A stretch of DNA of 11,767 nt, taken from Syntrophomonadaceae bacterium (GTDB lineage Bacteria; Bacillota; Dethiobacteria; DTU022). The notes under the pieces are model-generated. The model saw only the letters and a list, made by a program, of their open reading frames with translations. It was not told the DNA's origin and made no database searches. Shown one piece after another: positions 5,881-11,767 of this stretch. The first letter of the stretch is position 1; each line of letters starts with the position of its first letter. The stretch covers positions 1 through 11,767 of the forward strand of contig SKWE01000253.1 in assembly GCA_007129055.1 (NCBI GenBank), read 5' to 3'. The position numbers and the translations under genes were made by a program.

Positions 5881-8025
5881 GTGTTGCTTTTGCCTAAAGT
5901 GGCCAGGGTGCCGGTTATTATGCAGATGGAAGCGTTGGAGTGCGGCGCTGCCTGTTTATGCATGGTGCTGGCCTATTATGGCAAATGGCTGTCCCTGGAG
6001 CAGGTAAGGGTCGATTGCGGCGTGTCGCGCGACGGTTCGAGTGCCAAAAATGTTGTAAAAGCAGCCAGAACCTACGGCCTGAAAGCCCACGGTTACAGGA
6101 TGGAACCGGAAATGCTGCGCGAAATTTCCCTGCCTGCCATCTTACACTGGAATTTTAACCACTTTGTAGTTTTAAACGGTTTCACCAAGAAAGGCGCCTT
6201 GATAAACGACCCGGGCCGGGGCACCATGTTGGTTCCCTTTGATGAGCTAGACCGGGCTTTTACCGGGATTGTGCTGCAATTTGAACCCGGAGACGAATTT
6301 GTGCCTGAAGGAAAACCCAAGAGCGTGCTTGCATTTGCCGCCAGACGGTTAGAGGGAACCCTGCCGGCTTTTATTTTTGTTGTTTTAACCGGAGTGCTGG
6401 TTGCGGCTCTCGGGATCATTACTCCGCTTTTTTCTCAATTATTTATGGATAACATATTATCCGGTAATAACCCGGAATGGCTCATTCCCTTCTTAGGCGC
6501 TATGCTGGTGGCAGTTCTGTTTCATTTTGCAGTGGCCTTAATTGAGGCGGTCTACTGGCTCAAAATTGAAGGCCGCTTCGCAATTACCGCCAATGCCCAG
6601 TTTATGTGGCACGTGCTGCGCCTGCCGGTAGAATTCTTTGCCCAGCGCTTTGCCGGCGATATCGCTTCCCGCCAGGCTACTAACGAGCAAATTGCCAACA
6701 CCTTTATCCGTAAATTGGCTCCCGTGCTGATGAACATAATCCTGCTGATACTATACCTGGTAGTAATGGTCAACTACAGCCTGCCGCTTACAATCGTCGG
6801 CCTTGCTGCAGCCCTCTTAAACATGGTGGTAATGCGTTACAGTGCAAAAAAACAGGTTGACTTTAGCCGAACCTTTATGGTTGCCGGTGGCAAATTGGCC
6901 GGCACTACCATGGCTGGAATCGAGATGATTGAAACGATCAAAGCGGCCGGTGCTGAAAGCGGTTACTTTGAACGCTGGATAGGCTATTTTTCCCGCGAAC
7001 ACAACGCCCATGTGCAAATGCAGAAGTTTAACCTGCACTTTTCCGCAATTCCGATCTTACTGCAGCAGGTAACCAACATCGTTATCCTGATGCTGGGGGT
7101 TTACCTGATCATGGACGGCGTCTTTACCATCGGTATGCTGCTGGCATTCCAGGGTTTTTTAGGCTCTTTTATGGCCCCGGTCAATCAGCTGCTCGACGCG
7201 GGAAACAGCTTTATATCTATGCGTTCTTCTATGGAACGGGTTGAGGATGTACTAAACTATAAAGTTGACGTGGACGGGCTTGCAGATGAATTGATTGAGC
7301 CGAAATTGAAAGGAGCAGTAGAAATCAGCAACCTCACTTTCGGCTATAACCGTCTTGCAGAACCGCTGATTAATGACTTTTCGATCAAGATTGCGCCAGG
7401 TTCCAGCGTAGCTTTTGTCGGCGGCAGCGGCAGCGGCAAATCGACCATGGCTAAACTGATTGCCGGGCTCTATAAGCCATGGAGCGGCGAGATCCGCTTC
7501 GACGGCCGCCTGCGCGAAGATATTCCTCACTACAGCTTCAAAAGCTCACTGGCCATGGTCGACCAGGACATAACCCTTTTTGAAGATACTGTGGCTAATA
7601 ACATTCGTATGTGGGACAGCTCAATCGAGAACTTTGCTGTAATCCTGGCGGCACGCGATGCTGGGATTCACCAGACCATTATTGAGCGCCCCGGCGGTTA
7701 CGAACACATGATTAAAGAGGGCGGCAAGAATTTTTCAGGGGGTCAGCGTCAGCGCTTTGAGATTGCCAGGGTTCTGGCCCAGGAGCCAACTATCATTATC
7801 TTAGACGAAGCTACAAGCGCACTCGACGCCAAAACGGAAGCGGAAGTAATGGCTAACATCCGCAATATTGGGGCTACCTGCATAATAATTGCCCACCGTC
7901 TGTCGACGATTCGCGATTGCGACCAGATTGTAGTTTTCGACAAGGGTATAGCGGTAGAGCGCGGCACCCACGACGAACTGTTTGGGCAGGCGGAAAAATA
8001 CACCGCCCTGATCAGCAGCGATTAA
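5881..8025 (+). CDS. NHLP-family bacteriocin/peptide export ABC transporter with C39 peptidase domain
   Basis: This 714-residue protein combines three domains. Residues ~10-135 are a C39 peptidase: C21 in L-E-C-G-A-A-C is the catalytic Cys, with H94 and D110 (N-D-P) completing the triad. Residues ~160-450 are the six-helix ABC exporter membrane domain. The ATPase has Walker A G-G-S-G-S-G-K-S-T (514-522), signature F-S-G-G-Q (618-622), Walker B with D642-E643 and H-loop H672, all intact. It should cut leaders after Gly-Gly and export the core peptide across the membrane with ATP. The start is uncertain: AAGGTGG (5874-5880) abuts GTG 5881, while TTG 5890 would have a 9-base spacing; the peptidase motif is retained either way. 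It sits between the HlyD-like adaptor and a second ABC protein, the usual NHLP order. Confidence 0.95.
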   Translation: MLLLPKVARVPVIMQMEALECGAACLCMVLAYYGKWLSLEQVRVDCGVSRDGSSAKNVVKAARTYGLKAHGYRMEPEMLREISLPAILHWNFNHFVVLNGFTKKGALINDPGRGTMLVPFDELDRAFTGIVLQFEPGDEFVPEGKPKSVLAFAARRLEGTLPAFIFVVLTGVLVAALGIITPLFSQLFMDNILSGNNPEWLIPFLGAMLVAVLFHFAVALIEAVYWLKIEGRFAITANAQFMWHVLRLPVEFFAQRFAGDIASRQATNEQIANTFIRKLAPVLMNIILLILYLVVMVNYSLPLTIVGLAAALLNMVVMRYSAKKQVDFSRTFMVAGGKLAGTTMAGIEMIETIKAAGAESGYFERWIGYFSREHNAHVQMQKFNLHFSAIPILLQQVTNIVILMLGVYLIMDGVFTIGMLLAFQGFLGSFMAPVNQLLDAGNSFISMRSSMERVEDVLNYKVDVDGLADELIEPKLKGAVEISNLTFGYNRLAEPLINDFSIKIAPGSSVAFVGGSGSGKSTMAKLIAGLYKPWSGEIRFDGRLREDIPHYSFKSSLAMVDQDITLFEDTVANNIRMWDSSIENFAVILAARDAGIHQTIIERPGGYEHMIKEGGKNFSGGQRQRFEIARVLAQEPTIIILDEATSALDAKTEAEVMANIRNIGATCIIIAHRLSTIRDCDQIVVFDKGIAVERGTHDELFGQAEKYTALISSD

Positions 8026-8061
8026 GTTTTTATTCCTATTATACAAGGCGAGGTATAAGCA

Positions 8062-10239
8062 ATGGGGTTTAACGTATTTGAAGAACAACTGAACCAGCGC
8101 AGGCTGAAGGACCAGGAAATGTTTGAGTCTGCCTTTGCCGACCTTGCCTCTATTATTAGCACACCACCTGGCATGAAAGTTCCTGCTGAGAAGGAGGAAG
8201 CCGCCAGGGGCGCCCTGGAAGAGGCGCTTGCCTTTTACGGGGCCAAGATACCCGAGGTGCCTGAAAGTATATTAGATCTTGATTCCCAGTTTGATTATAT
8301 TCTAAGAGCAACCGGCTTCATGCGTAGAAGGGTCGAACTAGTTGGCCGGTGGTGGAAAGATGCCCAGGGTGTGTTCCTGGCTTCTACAACAGATGGCGAC
8401 CTTATTGTCATTAAACCGGGCCGCTACTGGGGCTACAACTATCGCGACCCGAAAACGGGCCTCTCGGTAAAGGTCGACGAAAAGAGTGCGGCAAAAATTG
8501 CCCGCGAGGCTTTTAGTTTTTACCGGCCTCTGCCACCGCGCAAACTCGGTCTTCATGATTTGGGGCTTTACCTGCTTAAAATTGTAGACAGGACCGATAT
8601 AATCTATGTATTAATTATTTCTCTGCTGATCTCTCTGCTTGGCCTCTTTACGCCATATATTAACAAGCAGATTTTCGACAGCGTGATCCCATCCGGGGTC
8701 AAGAGTAACATTTTGCCGGTCACTTTTCTGCTCCTTGGCGCCGCTTTAGGCAGTATTCTCTTTAACATCACCAGGAACATTTTACTGGCTCGTTTTGAAG
8801 ACAAAACCAAGAGCGTGCAAGTGGCTGCAATGATGCGTATATTTAACCTGCCCGCCTCATTTTTCAAAGACTACACCGCCGGTGAATTAAGCAGCCGCTT
8901 CTCAAGCCTGGGCAACCTGGTTTCCATGATCACCAATACAGTTCTAACCACCGGACTAACAGCGCTCTTTTCTTTTGTCTATATATTCCAGATGATCAAC
9001 TACGCACCCGTGCTGGTACTGCCCGGGTTAATGATTATTCTTGCAATGCTCATTTTTTCTATGCTAACTACAGTCTTTCAGCTGTCGATCTCCAGAAAAA
9101 TGATCAAACTTCAGGCCAAGCTTTCCGGCCTGGTATTCGCGCTGTTCAGCGGGGTGCAGAAAATCAAGCTGGCCGGGGCCGAAAAAAGAGCTTTCGCCCG
9201 CTGGGCCTCTGCCTATCACGATATCGGCAGGCTAACCTACGCACCGCCCTTTTTTCTGCGAATCAACAGCGCTATATCTGTATTGCTAACTTTCGGAGGT
9301 ACTTTGATTCTTTTCTACTTTGCCGGAACTGCCGGCATTTCGCCTGCCGACTATATCGCTTTTACGATTGCCTACGGGGCGGTCAGTTCAGCAATATTAG
9401 CCCTTGGCGGAATTGCCGCGACGGCAGCCAATATCAAACCTATGCTGGAGATGGTTGAACCGATCATGAAGGCAGCGCCTGAAAACAGCGGCAATAAAAG
9501 GATTGTCAGCGCCCTTTCAGGAGGTTTTGAGGTAAACAGCGTTACCTTCCGCTATGATCCAGACGGCCCTGCTATTTTGGATAACTTAAGCCTGAAAGTG
9601 AGACCCGGCGAATATCTTGGCGTGGTTGGCAAAACAGGTTGTGGCAAATCAACTTTGCTGAGGGTGCTGCTGGGCTTTGAAGAACCTGAAACAGGCGCAG
9701 TTTACTATGATGGACACGATTTGACCGGACTCGACCTGCAGTCAGTGCGCCGCCAGATCGGGGTTTGTCTGCAAAACGGCAAGCTTTTCTCCGGTGATAT
9801 TTTCTCAAATATAATTATCACCGCCCCCTGGAAGACTTTAGAAGATGCCTGGGAGGCGGCCCACCTGGCCGGTATAGACGAAGACATAAAAGCGATGCCG
9901 ATGAACATGCATACCATAATCAGTGAGGGCAGCGGAGGGGTATCCGGGGGCCAGAAGCAGCGTCTGCTGATTGCCCGGGCGCTGGTGGCCAAACCAAAAC
10001 TTGTATTTTTTGATGAAGCTACATCAGCCCTGGATAATATTACTCAGAAGCACGTGGCCGAAAGTTTGGTAGCGCTCAAATGTACCAGGGTTATCATCGC
10101 CCACCGCCTTTCGACAATCCGAAATTGCGACCGGATTATTGTCCTCGACCAGGGCCGGATCGTTGAAGAAGGTAGTTACGATAGCCTGGTTGCCAACCAA
10201 GGACCATTTTACGAACTTACCCGCCGGCAAATCATCTAA
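8062..10239 (+). CDS. NHLP-family export ABC transporter, permease/ATPase subunit without peptidase
   Basis: This 725-residue protein has a ~165-residue N-terminal cytoplasmic region without a C39 triad, with W-W-K-D (97-100) and R-Y-W-G-Y (121-125). The region is typical of the second NHLP ABC subunit and its role is unknown. A transmembrane domain follows (about 175-455). The ATPase has Walker A G-K-T-G-C-G-K-S-T (523-531), signature V-S-G-G-Q (627-631), Walker B with D651-E652 and H-loop H681. It probably forms a heterodimeric exporter with the C39-containing subunit, whose gene ends 36 bases upstream. GAGG lies 9 bases before the ATG. The ATPase site looks complete, so neither half is obviously degenerate. 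No clear terminator follows before the convergent precursor 3. Confidence 0.94.
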   Translation: MGFNVFEEQLNQRRLKDQEMFESAFADLASIISTPPGMKVPAEKEEAARGALEEALAFYGAKIPEVPESILDLDSQFDYILRATGFMRRRVELVGRWWKDAQGVFLASTTDGDLIVIKPGRYWGYNYRDPKTGLSVKVDEKSAAKIAREAFSFYRPLPPRKLGLHDLGLYLLKIVDRTDIIYVLIISLLISLLGLFTPYINKQIFDSVIPSGVKSNILPVTFLLLGAALGSILFNITRNILLARFEDKTKSVQVAAMMRIFNLPASFFKDYTAGELSSRFSSLGNLVSMITNTVLTTGLTALFSFVYIFQMINYAPVLVLPGLMIILAMLIFSMLTTVFQLSISRKMIKLQAKLSGLVFALFSGVQKIKLAGAEKRAFARWASAYHDIGRLTYAPPFFLRINSAISVLLTFGGTLILFYFAGTAGISPADYIAFTIAYGAVSSAILALGGIAATAANIKPMLEMVEPIMKAAPENSGNKRIVSALSGGFEVNSVTFRYDPDGPAILDNLSLKVRPGEYLGVVGKTGCGKSTLLRVLLGFEEPETGAVYYDGHDLTGLDLQSVRRQIGVCLQNGKLFSGDIFSNIIITAPWKTLEDAWEAAHLAGIDEDIKAMPMNMHTIISEGSGGVSGGQKQRLLIARALVAKPKLVFFDEATSALDNITQKHVAESLVALKCTRVIIAHRLSTIRNCDRIIVLDQGRIVEEGSYDSLVANQGPFYELTRRQII

Positions 10240-10254
10240 AGCCCTGCCTCCAAA

Positions 10255-10273
10255 GCGTTTCATTGCGTTTCAT
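10255..10273. repeat. Short tandem repeat between convergent genes
   Basis: GCGTTTCAT occurs at 10255-10263 and 10265-10273 in the 38-base gap between the end of the exporter operon and the end of precursor 3. It is not a hairpin and no role is evident. Confidence 0.4.
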
Positions 10274-10277
10274 CTTC

Positions 10278-10502
10278 TTAAGTCCATTTTATTGAGCGAC
10301 TGCGGGTAGTAATTCCTGGATCGCCAGCTTTGTCCTTATGTTCACTATTAACGTGGTTGACCAACTCACTGTTAGTATTGAAGGGGGGGTGTGTACAAAA
10401 AGAACACTGAAAGCTGTTAATTCCACTACCCATCCCACCGGTAACTTCCTCCAGGTTATTATCGCTCAATTTTATACTCTTGTTTTTATCCTTTTTATCC
10501 AT
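10278..10502 (-). CDS. Short double-glycine leader precursor with C2H2 zinc-finger core (precursor 3)
   Basis: This 74-residue protein starts at an ATG with AAGGAG 7 bases upstream, a strong argument that it is real. Its leader is only 23 residues, lysine-rich, and ends K-L-S-D-N-N-L-E-E-V-T-G-G, the same motif as in precursors 1 and 2. The core contains F31-x-C33-x2-C36-x4-F41-x5-L47-x2-H50-x4-H55, a close match to the C2H2 zinc-finger pattern including the hydrophobic positions, followed by a basic tail rich in Arg, Ser and Lys. It lies tail-to-tail with the exporter operon. The leader motif points to cleavage and export by that transporter; an intracellular zinc-finger protein with a chance GG motif is the alternative. 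The activity is unknown. Confidence 0.8.
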   Translation of the reverse strand: MDKKDKNKSIKLSDNNLEEVTGGMGSGINSFQCSFCTHPPFNTNSELVNHVNSEHKDKAGDPGITTRSRSIKWT

Positions 10503-10547
10503 GCTGTTTCTCCTTTTAAGATAGTATCAACTATTCTTCATTTACAT

Positions 10548-11010
10548 TTATATATACTTCACTTCTCCCGGATTTCCTGCCTCGCCTCGGGCCACATTGG
10601 ATCGTGTTCTGATAATATCATTCATAGCCTTAAAGCATAGATCATATTTTTCATTAAATTTCTCAATGGACAATACTATTGCGGACCATTCTTAAAAGCT
10701 GTATCTGTGAGTACAACCTTTTGTATTTAAAGGCAGGCGATCCAGTAGTTCATTCATCTGTCTATAAGTTATCTCAGCACTCTGATCTTCCACCATCAAA
10801 GCAGACTTAAGCTGGTCTTCAATTAATGAATAACACAATGCTATAAATGAATAACCTACCCACTTGGGGATAATTATCTTTTTTTACCACAGCTAGTCTA
10901 TTAAATCTGAAGCTTCTTCGCTCAAAGAATACATATTCACCAAGTTTTCCCAGATCGCCAACTCCGTTGACATCAATAATTGGCAACTTACCATCGCAAA
11001 CTTGCTTATG
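10548..11010 (-). pseudogene. Probable decayed gene of unknown family in the gap before the toxin-antitoxin pair
   Basis: The 565 bases between precursor 3 and the antitoxin have no intact gene on either strand. On the minus strand, an open segment from about 11010 (containing I-D-V-N-G-V-G-D-L-G-K-L and F-F-E-R-R-S-F-R-F) runs to an A7 run at 10878-10884. If one A is dropped, the frame continues through W-V-G-Y-S-F-I-A-L-C-Y-S-L-I-E-D-Q to TAA at 10694-10692. After that stop the same frame stays open to 10548. One frameshift plus one stop in otherwise protein-like sequence suggests a broken gene, possibly a transposase or other mobile-element gene. I do not recognise the family, and coding by chance cannot be excluded. 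Confidence 0.35.
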
Positions 11011-11041
11011 CAGAATAATTGTGCTATGCTTGTTTTGCGAT
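10993..11041 (+). promoter_or_regulatory. Promoter with flanking inverted repeat (putative operator) of the toxin-antitoxin operon
   Basis: TTGCTT (11002-11007) and TATGCT (11025-11030) are 17 bases apart, and TG at 11022-11023 makes an extended -10 box. The promoter is bracketed by a perfect 8-bp inverted repeat, ATCGCAAA (10993-11000) and TTTGCGAT (11034-11041). The arm centres are 41 bases apart, about four helical turns. This arrangement fits autoregulation by the AbrB-type antitoxin, though binding is inferred. Confidence 0.45.
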
Positions 11042-11067
11042 ATTCTTATTATGGAGGTATTCAGAAA

Positions 11068-11358
11068 ATGACATCCTTAGTCAAACTAAGAAGCCGAGCC
11101 CAGGTTACTTTACCTAAAGAAGCTGTAAAAGAACTTCACCTAAAAGAAGGCGACAATCTTTCTGTTGAGGTTGATAAAGGAAAGGTAATTATTACCCCGG
11201 TTGCCGTAATCCCTAAAGACGAATTGTGGGCCTGGTCTCCTAAAATACGCAGTGCCATAGAAAAGGGCAAGGACGAAGCAAAAAAGGGGAAACTCAACGA
11301 GTACAATACAGTGGAAGATTTATGGAACGATCTTCACGTAGCAGAAACTGAGGATTAA
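11068..11358 (+). CDS. Type II antitoxin, SpoVT/AbrB (MazE-like) DNA-binding domain
   Basis: This 96-residue protein has an N-terminal swapped-hairpin AbrB domain (about residues 1-48), seen in L-R-S-R-A-Q-V-T-L-P-K-E and L-K-E-G-D-N-L-S-V-E-V. A charged C-terminal tail, likely to embrace the toxin, includes W-S-P-K-I-R and Y-N-T-V-E-D-L-W-N-D-L. The start at 11068 is chosen because GGAGG (11053-11057) lies 10 bases upstream; an in-frame ATG at 11002 overlaps the promoter and lacks a ribosome binding site. The toxin gene begins 4 bases after its stop. AbrB-type antitoxins normally bind their own promoter and neutralise the toxin by direct contact. Confidence 0.9.
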   Translation: MTSLVKLRSRAQVTLPKEAVKELHLKEGDNLSVEVDKGKVIITPVAVIPKDELWAWSPKIRSAIEKGKDEAKKGKLNEYNTVEDLWNDLHVAETED

Positions 11359-11362
11359 ATTC

Positions 11363-11626
11363 ATGAAATACAAACTTGCCCCAACTAAACAGTTCATAAA
11401 AATGCTGAAATCACAACCCCAGGATATAAAAAAACAAATTAAGAAAACGCTAAGACAACTGCAGGAAAATCCTGCTTATCCATCTTTACGCAGCAAAAAA
11501 TATCAATCAATCGATGGTGTTTGGGAGTCAAGTATAAATATGAAATACAGGATTCTTTGGCAGTATGGAGTTGAACAACCCGATACCATAATATTGCTGG
11601 CAGTCGGTGATCATGAAATTCTTTAG
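11363..11626 (+). CDS. Type II toxin, RelE/ParE superfamily
   Basis: This 87-residue basic protein is the usual size for RelE/ParE toxins. It has an N-terminal helical hairpin with L-K-S-Q-P-Q-D-I-K-K (about 15-24), the strand motif D-G-V-W-E-S-S-I (51-58), M-K-Y-R-I-L-W (60-66), and the terminal G-D-H-E-I-L. Most relatives act as ribosome-dependent mRNA interferases that cut translated mRNA; ParE-type gyrase poisoning is less likely given the sequence resemblance. GAGG inside the end of the antitoxin gene lies 9 bases before the ATG, so the two are translationally coupled. All visible parts are intact, so the pair may be active. Confidence 0.88.
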   Translation: MKYKLAPTKQFIKMLKSQPQDIKKQIKKTLRQLQENPAYPSLRSKKYQSIDGVWESSINMKYRILWQYGVEQPDTIILLAVGDHEIL

Positions 11627-11657
11627 GGACGCAATGAGAATTATTATGTTCCTAAAG
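11621..11657 (+). terminator. Stem-loop covering the toxin stop codon
   Basis: CTTTAGGGAC (11621-11630) can pair with GTTCCTAAAG (11648-11657) over 10 bp with one G-U pair and a 17-base loop. The toxin stop codon lies in the left arm. There is no T-run after it, so it may be an mRNA-stabilising or weak termination structure, or a repeat remnant. Confidence 0.35.
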
Positions 11658-11718
11658 TAACCAATACTTAAATTATCCAAATAAGTCTGAATGTGTCCCT
11701 GTGCTTGTTAAAACTAAC

Positions 11719-11767
11719 TCATACCTCCTCAGCCATTACCTCATCAAAAGTTTGCTTAAAAGTAGAG
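11719..11767 (-). CDS. C-terminal end of an unidentified protein entering at the right edge
   Basis: The minus-strand frame reads S-T-F-K-Q-T-F-D-E-V-M-A-E-E-V and stops at TGA (11721-11719). The acidic amphipathic look would suit the tail of a small protein such as an antitoxin, but 15 residues do not identify it and it may not be coding. Confidence 0.2.
   Translation of the reverse strand, partial: STFKQTFDEVMAEEV

Noticed and set aside
10338..10640. 100-codon plus-strand frame opposite precursor 3
   Set aside because: It is antisense to precursor 3, which has a strong ribosome binding site and recognisable leader; the plus frame has neither.
10878..10884. A AAA AAG slippery site as programmed -1 frameshifting of an insertion sequence
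   Set aside because: Joining the two minus-strand frames needs a +1 shift; a -1 shift reaches a stop at once, so decay or a sequencing indel fits better.
11002..11067. Earlier ATG as the start of the antitoxin
   Set aside because: It falls inside the promoter, lacks a ribosome binding site, and adds residues foreign to AbrB domains; GGAGG fits the ATG at 11068.
1..11767. CRISPR array, rRNA, tRNA or riboswitch
   Set aside because: No regularly spaced repeats, rRNA-like sequence or cloverleaf, and no recognisable riboswitch core in the intergenic gaps.

Overview
The window looks like a chromosomal segment of a Bacillota bacterium, probably an anaerobic Clostridia-type lineage. The grounds are strong purine-rich ribosome binding sites with frequent GTG starts, an SpoIIAA/RsbV-RsbW-type partner-switching pair, Nif11/NHLP-type leader peptides with a two-ABC NHLP exporter, and an AbrB/RelE-type toxin-antitoxin pair. 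No RNA gene, CRISPR array or complete insertion sequence was seen. The taxonomic assignment is inference.

Layout. Positions 1-1146 (minus strand) hold a regulatory operon: an RsbW-like anti-sigma kinase, a STAS anti-sigma factor antagonist, and the start of a membrane sensor with an extracytoplasmic Cache-like region that leaves the window at base 1. Positions 1368-1682 (plus) hold a first small leader-peptide precursor, followed by a clear intrinsic terminator (1751-1787). Positions 4736-1838 (minus) hold a two-gene unit of lipoproteins. The first gene is a chimera of the N-terminal part of an amino-acid-binding ABC lipoprotein and the C-terminal tail of an ABC ATPase; the second is an intact M3 peptidyl-dipeptidase-type metallopeptidase. 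Positions 4937-10239 (plus) form the export operon: a Nif11-type precursor, a short HlyD/NHLP secretion protein, a C39 peptidase-permease-ATPase, and a second permease-ATPase. A third precursor (10502-10278, minus) faces the end of this operon. Positions about 11010-10548 (minus) appear to hold a decayed gene of unknown type. An AbrB-type antitoxin and a RelE/ParE-type toxin (11068-11626, plus) follow. The C-terminal end of an unidentified minus-strand frame may enter at the right edge.

How it fits together. The three small proteins have different leaders, but each leader ends in the same S-D-x-x-L-[DE]-x-V-x-G-G motif, the expected cutting site of the C39 domain in the exporter. No lanthipeptide synthetase, YcaO, radical SAM or other tailoring enzyme lies in the window. 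Instead each core looks like a zinc finger: precursor 3 has a near-textbook C2H2 finger, precursor 1 has C-x2-C-G-W followed by His and Cys-His, and precursor 2 becomes a C-x2-C-x10-C-x2-C zinc ribbon if one extra A in an A-run at 5215-5217 is removed. My main proposal is therefore an NHLP-type export system dedicated to small secreted zinc-finger peptides rather than to enzymatically modified bacteriocins. The motifs are seen directly; metal binding, secretion and function are inference.
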